A stretch of 60,657 nt of DNA from Treponema sp. (GTDB taxonomy: Bacteria; Spirochaetota; Spirochaetia; Treponematales; Treponemataceae), in assembly GCA_016286365.1 (NCBI GenBank), contig JAEESN010000017.1, positions 1 through 60,657 of the forward strand, given 5' to 3'. The translations under genes and the position numbers were made by a program. The notes under the pieces are model-generated. The model was not told where the DNA came from, did no database searches, and saw only the letters and a program-made list of their open reading frames with translations. Below are positions 34,063 through 44,003 of the stretch, in pieces (within the stretch, counting starts at the first letter, position 1; every line of letters starts with the position of its first letter).

Positions 34063-37000
34063 ATGGCGGACTATCACACATTTGAGCCGGCACCCGAAGG
34101 AACTCCTGTTGCAGGATTCGTTCACCTTCACGTGCACTCAGATTATTCTCTTTTAGACAGTTGTGCTACTTTAGATAAGCTTGTTGCAAAAGCTAAAAGT
34201 CTTAACATGCCCGCTCTGGCTTTAACCGACCACGGAAACTTATTCGGTGCATTAAATTTCGAAAAGCTCTGCCATGTAAACGGAATCAATCCTATTGTAG
34301 GCGAAGAATTCTATGTTGCCTACGGAAGCCACCTGGAAAAAAATGATGTTCCATACAGTCACAAAGGCGAAGAAGGAGATAAACACGCACATTACTTCCA
34401 CCTGATTCTTTTGTGCGAAAACCAGAAAGGATACGAAAATATTTCATGGCTTTCTTCAATCGCTTTTACGGAAGGTCTTTATTACGGAAAACCACGAATC
34501 GACTTTGAACTCTTAGAAAAATATCACGAAGGATTAATCTGCTGTTCTGCATGTATTCAGGGAGAACTTCCCCAGCTTTTAATTGCAGGAATGGACAAAG
34601 AAGCAGAAGAGCTTGCATTAAAATATAAAAATCTTTTTGGTCCGGATCACTATTACATAGAAATTCAGGATCATGGAATTCCAGAACAGAAAATTGTTGC
34701 AAAGAAACTGATTGATCTTGCTCATAAACTCGACATTCCTCTTGTAGCCACAAACGATGTTCACTACGTAGAAAGAGAAGATTCCCTTGCCCAGGATGCT
34801 TTGCGCTGTATAGGATTTAAAAACCTTCTTCACGAACCGCATGCAAAAATGGGCGGAGATATGGATCTTGATTCCTGGTATTTTAAAACCGAACAGGAAA
34901 TGCGTTCAATCTTCCCCGAATGTCCCGAAGCCTTTGACAATACAATCAAGATTGCAAACATGTGTAATCTTACAATAAAACAGTATTCAACACCTGAATT
35001 AAAGGAATGTCTTCCACGCTTTGAACTTCCAAAAGAATTCTGCACACACGGAGACGACTATCAGGCTAATCAGAATGATTATGTAAGGCACATTGTAGAA
35101 ACAGGATTACAAAAACGATACAAGGAAATCACACCGGAAATCCGAGAGCGCGCTGATTATGAACTTAATATAATTTTTACCATGGGATTTTCGGGCTACT
35201 TCCTCATCGTATGGGAATTCATCAACTGGGCAAAATCTACCTGGGACAACGTAAACAACAGACCAAAGCCATACATTCCAATCGGTCCAGGGCGAGGTTC
35301 CGGAGCAGGTTCTCTTGTTGCCTATGCAATGACGATTACCGACATTGATCCGTTCCGCTACGGACTCATCTTTGAACGATTCTTAAATCCAGAACGCGTT
35401 TCCATGCCCGATTTCGACGTCGATATGGACTTCGATTACCGCCAGGATATAATCCAGCACACACGAGACCTTTACGGCGATGCCAACGTTGGTCACATTG
35501 TTACCTTTGGTACACTTAAACCAAAAAACCTTATTGCAGATATCGGTCGTATTCTTGGCATTCCATTAAACGAAGTAAACATTCTTAAAAAATGTATTCC
35601 GGAAAACCCTAAGGCAGCACTTAAAGATGCATTTAATCCGCCAACAGAAAAATTCCCCGACGGCGGTCAGCTAATTCCATATAAGGATGATCCACGCTAT
35701 CAGGAATTGTTCGACCTTGCTTTCCGCCTTGAAGGGGTAAAACGAAACACGGGTCTTCACGCTTCGGGAATGGTAATCGGTTTAACTCCTCTTCCAAACT
35801 GGGCACCTGTATTTAAAGATGCAAAATCAGGGGAAGTTGCCGTTCAGTACACAATGGATATTATTGAACCATGCGGCCTTGTAAAATTCGACTATCTTGG
35901 ATTAAAAACACTTTCTCTTATACGTTACGCAGAAAACATCATCAATAAACATAAAAAACCTGATGAGCCTCCATTCCTTACCTCCGAAGTAAGCGAAACA
36001 GACGAAAAAACTTTTGAGCTTTTTAAACGCGGGGACTCTGTTGCTGTTTTCCAGTTTGAATCCCCTGGTATGCAGAAAATCTTACGCGAATTCCAGCCGG
36101 AAAAAATCGAAGACCTTGTTGCCTTAAATGCCCTCTACCGTCCGGGTCCTATGGATTGTATTCCTCAGTACATCGAAGGAAAATGGAAACCGGAAACAAT
36201 TCACTATCCTGATCCATCGCTCGAAGGACTTTTAAAAGAAACCTATGGTGTAATGGTTTACCAGGAACAGATTATGAAGGTTGCCCAGATAATCGCAGGC
36301 TTCTCTCTTGGTGGTGCCGACATGCTCCGCCGTGCCATGGGAAAGAAAAAGCCCGAAGTATTGATGGGTAAGAAGAAAGACTTTGTAGAAGGTGCAATCA
36401 AAAATGGTCATACAGAAAAACACGCCGAAGAAATCTTTGATATCATGGTTCCTTTTGCGGGCTACGGATTTAATAAATCGCACGCAGCTGCATACTCGGT
36501 TTTAGCGTACAGAACAGGCTGGCTCAAGGCTCATTATCCTGCAGAATTCATGGCTGCAAACCTTACAAACGAAATTGCATCTACCGACGGGCTTCCTCAG
36601 TATATAGAAGAAGCTCGCTCAATGGGTATTGCTGTAGATGCCCCGGACGTAAACCGCTCAGATGTAATTTTTGACGTTGTCGATGGAAGAATCGTATTCG
36701 GACTTAAAGGAATTAAGGGAATAGGCGAAGCAGCTGCAAGAACAATCGTAGAAGAAAGAAACGAAAACGGCCCTTATAAAACATTCATAGATTTTGTAAA
36801 GAGAGCCTGCTCAAGAATAGAAAAAGATCCCGAAAGCGGAGTCGAAAAAGTAATCATTAATAAAAAGGTTATAGAAGTTTTAATCAAAACAGGAGCATTC
36901 GACAACCTTAAAGAAGCTGATGGAACTACATTCAACCGCCCTACCCTTCTTGCAAACTTAGACGAAGCAGTTGATTATGCCAACGACGTGATGGAAGATA

Positions 37001-37788
37001 AAATTAAAGGACAGGGTGATTTATTTGGTGAACTTCCGGACGAAGAAAAGAATTTTACAGAGTTCCAGTTTAAAGTTATAAATGATATTCCACGAATGGA
37101 ATTATTAAACATGGAAAAAGAATGCATAGGCTGTTATGTAAGCGGTCACCCTCTTGATGATTATAAGCTTGCAATTGAACACGCAGTCACCCTTAAATCA
37201 TCCAATATGATGAGGATTGCAGAAGAAGAAAAAGCGGCAAAAGCACAGCTCGAAGCAACCGGCGTAAAACCATGGCAGGCTAAAAATTCAGGAAAATCTT
37301 ATATAGCACTTGGAATGTTGAGCGGACTCAGGACAATCACTACTAAAAAAGGTGACCTTATGGCTTTTGGAAAGTTGAGTGATTATACCGGTCAGATTGA
37401 ATGCGTCTTCTTCCCGCAGACATGGAAAAATCTTGGAAGCAGGCTGGAACTTTCAGGCGTATATGCATTTAAAGGAAAAGTTGATGTACAGAGGGACAAC
37501 CCTACATTCATAGTTGATTCAATCGAAGATGCAAAAGCTCTTGAATCACATGCGGCAACATCCGTACACATAAAACTTGATCCAACATTCAACAGCGAAG
37601 CGGCAATCTCTCAATTAAAGAATTTTTTATTTGATAAAACGGGTAATTGTTCAGTATATTTACATATAGACACAGGTAAAAATCCTTTTGTAATTAAGGT
37701 AAATGATCAGCTGCGCATTTCTGCAGATGACCATGCATTAAAAGAATTAAGGGATATACATTTTGTTACCGAAGTCTGGACAGAATAA
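34063..37788 (+). CDS. dnaE: DNA polymerase III alpha subunit
   Basis: The replicative polymerase is 1241 residues. The PHP domain starts with HLHVHSDYSLLDSCATLDKLV. The catalytic aspartates are in MPDFDVDMDFD, D450, D452 and D454. IPIGPGRGSGAGSLVAYA and QDIIQHTRDLYG are typical of the palm. A helix-hairpin-helix (GLKGIKGIGEAAA) and an OB fold (KKGDLMAFGKLSDYTGQIECVFF) follow. The length matches DnaE. GGGGTGG lies before the ATG. It is followed closely by a YggT gene. Confidence 0.97.
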   Translation: MADYHTFEPAPEGTPVAGFVHLHVHSDYSLLDSCATLDKLVAKAKSLNMPALALTDHGNLFGALNFEKLCHVNGINPIVGEEFYVAYGSHLEKNDVPYSHKGEEGDKHAHYFHLILLCENQKGYENISWLSSIAFTEGLYYGKPRIDFELLEKYHEGLICCSACIQGELPQLLIAGMDKEAEELALKYKNLFGPDHYYIEIQDHGIPEQKIVAKKLIDLAHKLDIPLVATNDVHYVEREDSLAQDALRCIGFKNLLHEPHAKMGGDMDLDSWYFKTEQEMRSIFPECPEAFDNTIKIANMCNLTIKQYSTPELKECLPRFELPKEFCTHGDDYQANQNDYVRHIVETGLQKRYKEITPEIRERADYELNIIFTMGFSGYFLIVWEFINWAKSTWDNVNNRPKPYIPIGPGRGSGAGSLVAYAMTITDIDPFRYGLIFERFLNPERVSMPDFDVDMDFDYRQDIIQHTRDLYGDANVGHIVTFGTLKPKNLIADIGRILGIPLNEVNILKKCIPENPKAALKDAFNPPTEKFPDGGQLIPYKDDPRYQELFDLAFRLEGVKRNTGLHASGMVIGLTPLPNWAPVFKDAKSGEVAVQYTMDIIEPCGLVKFDYLGLKTLSLIRYAENIINKHKKPDEPPFLTSEVSETDEKTFELFKRGDSVAVFQFESPGMQKILREFQPEKIEDLVALNALYRPGPMDCIPQYIEGKWKPETIHYPDPSLEGLLKETYGVMVYQEQIMKVAQIIAGFSLGGADMLRRAMGKKKPEVLMGKKKDFVEGAIKNGHTEKHAEEIFDIMVPFAGYGFNKSHAAAYSVLAYRTGWLKAHYPAEFMAANLTNEIASTDGLPQYIEEARSMGIAVDAPDVNRSDVIFDVVDGRIVFGLKGIKGIGEAAARTIVEERNENGPYKTFIDFVKRACSRIEKDPESGVEKVIINKKVIEVLIKTGAFDNLKEADGTTFNRPTLLANLDEAVDYANDVMEDKIKGQGDLFGELPDEEKNFTEFQFKVINDIPRMELLNMEKECIGCYVSGHPLDDYKLAIEHAVTLKSSNMMRIAEEEKAAKAQLEATGVKPWQAKNSGKSYIALGMLSGLRTITTKKGDLMAFGKLSDYTGQIECVFFPQTWKNLGSRLELSGVYAFKGKVDVQRDNPTFIVDSIEDAKALESHAATSVHIKLDPTFNSEAAISQLKNFLFDKTGNCSVYLHIDTGKNPFVIKVNDQLRISADDHALKELRDIHFVTEVWTE

Positions 37789-37807
37789 TTTTTTAGAGGT
37801 ATTTTAT

Positions 37808-38398
37808 ATGAACTTTGTTTTCAGTTTTCTTGCACTTTTATGTTTGATATATTCATTTGTTTGTGTTGGAGCAATAATCATCTCCTGGGTTCCTGGAGCA
37901 AAATTTACTACATTCGGTAAATTCATAACTGCAGTTGCAGCTCCTTATCTGAACTTTTTCAGACGCTTTAAAAAACTCCGAATAGAAAATGTTGATTTTT
38001 CACCGATTCTGGCCCTCGGCATTCTTACTGTTTTAAACTCACTTTTTTCTAAATTATCACATTCATCAAGAATCACTTTTGCTGTTATACTTGAAGCAAT
38101 TGTTTATATATTCTGGAACCTCTTCTACTGCATCCTCATCTTCTTTGCAGTCATAGCTTTTGTAAGATGGATTGTTCTTGTAGTAAATCACGGGCAGCGA
38201 AACGAAAATACACTCTGGGTAGCAATCGACAATTTTATAAACAGGATTGCATATAAAATCGCTTCGAAGTTCACTAAAAAACCCGTAAAATATACAACAG
38301 CACTTTTAATCACATGGATTTTCTGCGGAGTACTTGCAGCCGTAAGTTATATTCTCTTTGGTTATCTTTCATTCTTTATCCTGCAGATTCCTTTCTGA
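37808..38398 (+). CDS. YggT-family membrane protein
   Basis: The 196-residue protein contains two YggT-like repeats. Each has a hydrophobic helix, a short ISWVPGAKFTTFGKFITAVAAPYLNFFRR-like motif (first repeat at about residues 26-55) and a second helix. The repeat is shorter and more diverged in the second half. The function of the family is unsettled. Osmotic or cell-division-related roles have been proposed. AGAGGT precedes the ATG at 37808, 20 bases after dnaE. Confidence 0.75.
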   Translation: MNFVFSFLALLCLIYSFVCVGAIIISWVPGAKFTTFGKFITAVAAPYLNFFRRFKKLRIENVDFSPILALGILTVLNSLFSKLSHSSRITFAVILEAIVYIFWNLFYCILIFFAVIAFVRWIVLVVNHGQRNENTLWVAIDNFINRIAYKIASKFTKKPVKYTTALLITWIFCGVLAAVSYILFGYLSFFILQIPF

Positions 38399-38455
38399 TG
38401 ATTATTCTGTAATGTAATTCCGTGCGTGTCCCGGATGATTTTCTAAAGGATTTTT

Positions 38456-40618
38456 GTGAAATTAAACGAAATAAATACTCCGGTTTCTGCAATTACCGGT
38501 GTTGGTCCCAAAATCACGACTCTTCTCGCAAAATTGAATATCTTTACAATCGGTGAGCTTCTTTCTTATTTCCCCCGTGATTACGAAGACCGCACACAAA
38601 AGCATTTTTTAAAAGATTACGCAATCTGCCACAAAATCCACACGGTAGCAAAAGTCTTATCGCACGAATGGTTTGGCTACGGCCGGATGAAAACACTCAA
38701 AATTATTGTAAGTGATGGAACCGCACATGCTTCTTTAATCTGTTTTAACCGTGCCTTCCTCGAAAAAGTTCTTGTTCCGGGCTCTTTTATCTCTCTTACA
38801 GGAGACTTTTTTGTAAAATACAACACACTCCAGAGTACAGCCTTTGAAGCAACCGTGATGAACATTGATCCTAAAATTGATGAAACAGATTTAATAAACA
38901 CAAGGCCTTTGAATTCGAAAGTCATTCCAATCTACCCGCTTACAGAAGGACTTACGCAGAAAAATATTTCAAAAGCAATTGAAGCTGCCTTAAATCAGTA
39001 TGCACACGGAATAGAAAACGAAATCCCGGAACATCTTATAAAAAAATACGGCTTTTTATCTAAACAGGAAGCCATAATAAATATCCACAGGTCGGAAAAT
39101 ATTGAAAAAGCCCTGCTTGCAAGAAAAACCCTTTCGTACGAAGAACTCTACCACTTTATGTACGTAATTTCCCAAAGAAGCCTAAAGCGAAGGGGAATTA
39201 CACAAGGCGAGCTGGAACCACAGAAAGATTTTACAGATGATGAATTTGTTTCTTCCCTTTCTCCCCTACAAAAGCGTCTTTTTGATGCGCTGCCATATTC
39301 TCTTACACCAGACCAGAAAAAAGTCATCTACCAGATGAATACAGAAATAGACAGAGGTTATTCCGAAAGAAACAGGATTTTAGTTCAGTACGATAAGGGT
39401 ATTCCTCTTCCAACCCGCCAGCCTTTTACCATGGCTCGCCTTTTACAGGGTGATGTAGGATCGGGAAAAACTCTATGTGCTCTTTTTACATGTTTAAGGA
39501 TTATAAGCTGGAAAGGTCAGTGTGCATTTATGGCACCAACCGAAATTCTTGCCCGCCAGCACGCAGAAACTACAGACAGATTACTTTCCCCTTTTGGAAT
39601 TAAAACTGCCTTTCTTACCGGAAACCTAAAGGCTGCCGGAAGAACCCAGCTCCTTAAAGCACTTAAGACAGGCGAAATTGATATTGTAATCGGAACCCAC
39701 GCACTTTTTTCTTCCGGTGTACAGTACAACGACCTTGAGCTTGTTGTTATAGATGAACAGCATCGCTTTGGTGTTTTACAGCGCCAGGCTATTGTTGCAA
39801 AAGGACGTGTCTCAGAAAAATGCGGTATCACCTTTGAGCCACACCTTCTTATGATGAGCGCCACACCGATTCCGCAGAGCCTTGCTTTGACGCTTTACGG
39901 CGATCTGGATGTGAGTGTTATTAAGACTATGCCGGAAGGCCGTAAAGCTGTTACCACGTATCTTGTAAAAGAAGGGAACGAAGCAAACGCTTATGAGGCT
40001 GTGAGAAAGGAGCTTACAAAGGGACACCAGGCGTATTTTGTATACCCCGCAATCGATTCTGAATATTCTGCCGAAGACGGATCTCCTGCCCCTCTTAAAT
40101 CCGCAGAGAAAATGTTCGAATTTCTTTCTGCAAAGGTTTACCCGGGTTTTAAATGCGCACTGTTACATTCCAAAGTTGACGAAGACGAACAGGTGCGCAT
40201 TCTGCACGATTTTAAAGACGGAAAAATACAGATTCTTGCTTCTACGACGGTAATCGAAGTTGGGGTGGATGTACCAAATGCAACCTGCATGGTCATAGAA
40301 ATGGCAGACAGATTCGGTATGGCTCAACTTCATCAGCTTAGAGGTCGAGTAGGACGAGGAAAAGACCAGTCATTCTGCTTCCTCATCTACAGTCAGAATA
40401 TCTCAAAAACCGGAATTGAACGCATGAAGGCTCTCCGCGAAAGCACCGATGGTTTTTATATTTCCGAACAGGATTTAAAAACAAGAGGGCCTGGAGAACT
40501 TTCCGGCACAGCTCAATCAGGAGCAATAGAGTTCCAGATTGCAGACTTATCTAAAGACATGCCGCTTCTTACCCAGGCCCGAAGTGATGCCCTGACCGAA
40601 TTAAACCAGAGCACCTGA
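38456..40618 (+). CDS. recG: ATP-dependent DNA helicase RecG
   Basis: RecG regresses stalled forks and branch-migrates Holliday junctions. The 720-residue protein has an N-terminal OB-fold wedge (about 60-170). Walker A is LLQGDVGSGKTL near residue 330, and IDEQHRFGVLQR is the DEQH box. SATPIPQSL, STTVIEVGVDVPNA and QLRGRVGRGKDQSFC complete the helicase motifs. The GTG start has AAAGGA seven bases before it. It ends just before the converging VIT-domain gene. Confidence 0.96.
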   Translation: MKLNEINTPVSAITGVGPKITTLLAKLNIFTIGELLSYFPRDYEDRTQKHFLKDYAICHKIHTVAKVLSHEWFGYGRMKTLKIIVSDGTAHASLICFNRAFLEKVLVPGSFISLTGDFFVKYNTLQSTAFEATVMNIDPKIDETDLINTRPLNSKVIPIYPLTEGLTQKNISKAIEAALNQYAHGIENEIPEHLIKKYGFLSKQEAIINIHRSENIEKALLARKTLSYEELYHFMYVISQRSLKRRGITQGELEPQKDFTDDEFVSSLSPLQKRLFDALPYSLTPDQKKVIYQMNTEIDRGYSERNRILVQYDKGIPLPTRQPFTMARLLQGDVGSGKTLCALFTCLRIISWKGQCAFMAPTEILARQHAETTDRLLSPFGIKTAFLTGNLKAAGRTQLLKALKTGEIDIVIGTHALFSSGVQYNDLELVVIDEQHRFGVLQRQAIVAKGRVSEKCGITFEPHLLMMSATPIPQSLALTLYGDLDVSVIKTMPEGRKAVTTYLVKEGNEANAYEAVRKELTKGHQAYFVYPAIDSEYSAEDGSPAPLKSAEKMFEFLSAKVYPGFKCALLHSKVDEDEQVRILHDFKDGKIQILASTTVIEVGVDVPNATCMVIEMADRFGMAQLHQLRGRVGRGKDQSFCFLIYSQNISKTGIERMKALRESTDGFYISEQDLKTRGPGELSGTAQSGAIEFQIADLSKDMPLLTQARSDALTELNQST

Positions 40619-40622
40619 TTTT

Positions 40623-43568
40623 TTAGAATGTAATTGTTCCAACCTTATAATTTCCCTTAACGGTATCGAGCTGGAGAGTTAAAACCTGTTTTGTTTCGTT
40701 TGGCTTTCCAAAGTTTGTATAAACTTCTGCCTGAACAATAACCGGCTGTAAAATCTTCTGGGAGCTTGTACCGTAGTAATCAGCCTGAATTATGTATTCT
40801 CCCTTAACTGCCTTTTTAATACAGAATTCTTCAGGTCCGTATCCACGTGTAAAGTCGCGGGAAAGTCTTGCACCGTTTTCTGTATATTTATTCTGGTAGC
40901 TGCACTTTTCTCCGTCAGGATCTGTTACCCATAAATCTATGTCGCAGTCATCTGTATTCCAGGTAAGAACAATTCTTATATCAACAGGAAGATTTTCAAA
41001 AAGCTCCTTATCATATCCAAGTTCTTTTAATGAATATCCTTCCCTCTGAATGATTGACTTCATGTCGTTTAAGGCAACAAGTTCAATTTCTGCATATCTT
41101 GAATCCCATTCTGTTGTCAAAATCTTATACAAAGTATCGAGTGCTTCACGGCTCTTTCCGGCCTTATCGAGTGCAAGTCCCTTATCCCTTAAGAAAAGAG
41201 GTGCTTCGGGCTTTAGCTTTACAAGCTTTGAATAAATATAAACTGCATCTTCATAATCTTCCCATTCATAAAGCTTATTTCCAAGAGCACGAAGAACATC
41301 TGTATTTTCAAGATTGATTTCTGCAAGGTTAGAAAGAATCCTCTGAGCCTCTTCGTAAAGCTTACATTTTTTAAAGTAATCTGCAACTTCCATATAGAAC
41401 GAAGGAGAACCTTCATAATCGGCACGAAGTTCAAGATATTTTTTATACATGTCTTTTGTACGTGTCTTTTTTAAGATTGCCACATAGGATGATTTTCCAT
41501 CCCAGGCTTTCAAACTTACTTTAGGAGTATTATCTTGGCCACGTGCACCACCTGCCTGTTTTGCCATAACAGAGTTTGATGTACTGTCCATTTCTGCTTC
41601 TGAGGCATAACGTTCAACTACCCTTGTTGCGTTCGGTGCTACCATAACTTCAGATTCTTCAAGATAAACTTCTCCATCTGCATCTTCCGAGCCTGTCATC
41701 AATGTTCGTCTTCCCTTATCATTCTTCTTTTTAAATTCACCGGGCTTTGCATCGTACCATTTTTTATAAGCCTTATAGTAATCATAAACCTTTACAGAGA
41801 TTTTTCCGCCTTCATCACGCACTGGCTTAAATCCGTTATTATTATTCGAAACAATCTTATTGTATTCTTCTAAAAGTTCTTCCGGAGGAACAATTCCATA
41901 GCGCACATAATCATGCACAGATTCAAGAACTAAGAATGATGTTTCTTTTGTGACAATCTTAAACTCTTTTGAAAGAGAGATGATTTCTTCGCGGTTTTTA
42001 TCGTAATCACTGCTAAGTTCGTCAATAGCTTTTGCACCCCAGATTCGAGGAATATTCATTTCTGACTGAGGAGCATCAAAAACACTTAAGGTAACATAAA
42101 GCTCATGAACAACTTTATTTCCGTATCCAAGACAGATTTTTAATGGTGCTTCTTTTTCTTCAAGAATACCTGTAACAGTAAGGCTTCCTTCTTCCACAAC
42201 ACTTCCCGGGAGCGGATAAACATCCTTAATATCACCTTTAGCATATTCGTATCTGATTATCTTAAGCTGCTCGTTTTCTAAAGCCTTTAAAGCATCCTTT
42301 ACGCTGTATTTAGAAAGATTGATATAGCTTCCAAGTGAATCGCGGGCAAGTTTTTTAAGATAGTTATAATCGTTCGAAGTACCTGATGTAATTACATTGA
42401 TTACTTTGTTGATCTGGTCTTTTTCTTCGCCATAGTTGAATAATCCGTCCGAGAATAAAAGGATTTCTGTTTTGGAAGTAAACTTACCTAAATCGATTTT
42501 TGAAAATCCTGAAGCACCGTCAAAATCAAGGGCCTTTATATATTCTTCAATTTTCTTAAGTTCTTCTTCACCATTCACCCTGATTTTCAAAGCATCTTTT
42601 TCTAAAAGCCTGTCTGCAAAAGGATAGATAGAAACTGTAACTGCGGTTTTTCTTTTTCCCTTTCCGCTTTGTAAAATATCTTTGATATAAGCTTTTAAAA
42701 ATTCGATTTCTTTTTCTATATCGCGGTTTTTGGCAGATGCAGAAACATCAAACAAAACTGTAATATCATCAGTTCGTCCCTTTGGATAGATTCCCGAATT
42801 TACTTCCTTTGTAAAATAAAAATATGAATCAACACCGTAGCTTTCTACATAAGCCTTTGATGTGTCTTCTGCATCAAAAGTGAATTCTTCTTCTGCAAGC
42901 TTAGACATACTGTATTTTGATTCAGAAAGATGTGCTGTTAATCCTTTTTTAGTATTACGACTATTTTTTCCTTTCCCGTTGAATTTTGTTTCAGTTTTTT
43001 CACGGTAATAGCAGCGGACATCCATAGTAACATTGTCTACAATTTCGTCGCAGAGATTATTCATCTTATAGGTGACTTGATTTGTCTTTTTATCCTTCTG
43101 TAAAATTTCCTGATAGACAATCTTTACTCGTCTTGTACCTTTGGCTGTAAACGGATAAATCCTTGTTTTAAAATTATTACCCTGAGTCATCTCTACAAGA
43201 CCCGGGTCCACATTACGCCTTTCAATATCTTCCAGAACCACGCGCGCTTTATCTTTTTCTACAACAACGCCTTCCCTCATCTTTCCGTTTATATCAAGGG
43301 CATAACCTGTGAGCACCTGACCTTCCAAAAGAGGAAACTCAAATTCACCCTCCAGGGTTTTATTCGTTGTGTTTGTAAAAAGCATTGTACAGCTTGTAGT
43401 TGCGATATTTCCTTCGATATCAACCTGGATTTCTACATCTGTAAGCTTGATTGAATCTTTTGCATCGACTGCTTTGATCAAAGGTCTTGATGGAATAAAT
43501 CTTCTTTCCTGACCAAAACAAAGCAAAGCTGTAAAACCAAATAAAACTGATAATAAAAATTTCTTCAT
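40623..43568 (-). CDS. VIT and von Willebrand A domain protein with TPR and DUF2135
   Basis: The exported 981-residue protein starts with a signal peptide (MKKFLLSVLFGFTALLCFG). A VIT domain (about 30-150) is followed by a vWA domain (about 265-430) with VLFDVSASAKN as the metal-binding strand. A Gly/Asn-rich linker, TPR-like repeats (about 720-850) and a C-terminal DUF2135 domain (ILTWNTDDCDIDLWVTDPDGEK) follow. In the vWA motif the DxSxS pattern reads DVSAS. It probably forms a metal-dependent adhesive or assembly complex in the periplasm or on the surface. Function is not known. Confidence 0.85.
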   Translation of the reverse strand: MKKFLLSVLFGFTALLCFGQERRFIPSRPLIKAVDAKDSIKLTDVEIQVDIEGNIATTSCTMLFTNTTNKTLEGEFEFPLLEGQVLTGYALDINGKMREGVVVEKDKARVVLEDIERRNVDPGLVEMTQGNNFKTRIYPFTAKGTRRVKIVYQEILQKDKKTNQVTYKMNNLCDEIVDNVTMDVRCYYREKTETKFNGKGKNSRNTKKGLTAHLSESKYSMSKLAEEEFTFDAEDTSKAYVESYGVDSYFYFTKEVNSGIYPKGRTDDITVLFDVSASAKNRDIEKEIEFLKAYIKDILQSGKGKRKTAVTVSIYPFADRLLEKDALKIRVNGEEELKKIEEYIKALDFDGASGFSKIDLGKFTSKTEILLFSDGLFNYGEEKDQINKVINVITSGTSNDYNYLKKLARDSLGSYINLSKYSVKDALKALENEQLKIIRYEYAKGDIKDVYPLPGSVVEEGSLTVTGILEEKEAPLKICLGYGNKVVHELYVTLSVFDAPQSEMNIPRIWGAKAIDELSSDYDKNREEIISLSKEFKIVTKETSFLVLESVHDYVRYGIVPPEELLEEYNKIVSNNNNGFKPVRDEGGKISVKVYDYYKAYKKWYDAKPGEFKKKNDKGRRTLMTGSEDADGEVYLEESEVMVAPNATRVVERYASEAEMDSTSNSVMAKQAGGARGQDNTPKVSLKAWDGKSSYVAILKKTRTKDMYKKYLELRADYEGSPSFYMEVADYFKKCKLYEEAQRILSNLAEINLENTDVLRALGNKLYEWEDYEDAVYIYSKLVKLKPEAPLFLRDKGLALDKAGKSREALDTLYKILTTEWDSRYAEIELVALNDMKSIIQREGYSLKELGYDKELFENLPVDIRIVLTWNTDDCDIDLWVTDPDGEKCSYQNKYTENGARLSRDFTRGYGPEEFCIKKAVKGEYIIQADYYGTSSQKILQPVIVQAEVYTNFGKPNETKQVLTLQLDTVKGNYKVGTITF

Positions 43569-43950
43569 ATGACTGATTTCCTTTCCTTTTAGAAAATTTT
43601 TTATTATATTTAAACTATGCACCTTTATCGGAGCATTTACAATAAAAACCCTTTTCTTTAATCGATGGTAACATCATTTCTTTAAAAACTCAGATAAGAA
43701 TCCTCTAAGACTGATTATTCTCATAAGTGTGTCATTTTGACCCATTTTTATCCTTCTTTTTAACTGCTGCGTCAGAATGATACATATTTTGGGGCTTTTT
43801 CGGTGAATTTTAATCATTTTTCTGTGTTTTTTGATTATTTTCTGCCAGATTTTCATCTTTTTTCCATTCCCCGAGTCAGAATTCCTGTCATTTTATAAAA
43901 TTTTGATTAGATTTCTGATTTTCGAAAGATTTTTTTGTTTTGAGGGTTAG

Positions 43951-43967
43951 TTGGCACGAAAATTGCA
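43951..43967 (+). promoter_or_regulatory. Sigma-54 (-24/-12) promoter of the group-2 sigma factor gene
   Basis: TTGGCACG-AAAA-TTGCA matches the sigma-54 consensus TGGCACG-N4-TTGC without a mismatch. The invariant GG at 43953-43954 and GC at 43965-43966 are separated by ten bases, as required. The expected start is about 43978, 26 bases before the ATG. The 300 bases upstream have no gene and contain GTCAGAAT twice (43773, 43876) and a short dyad near 43730 (TGTCA-TTT-TGACC), which are candidate activator sites. Confidence 0.82.
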
Positions 43968-44003
43968 ATATATTTAGTAAACTTAATAAATAAGGAGTTT
44001 ACT

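Noticed and set aside
43674..43856. 60-codon minus-strand frame upstream of the sigma factor
   Set aside because: Low-complexity Lys/Ile sequence with no ribosome binding site. The region is better read as regulatory DNA.
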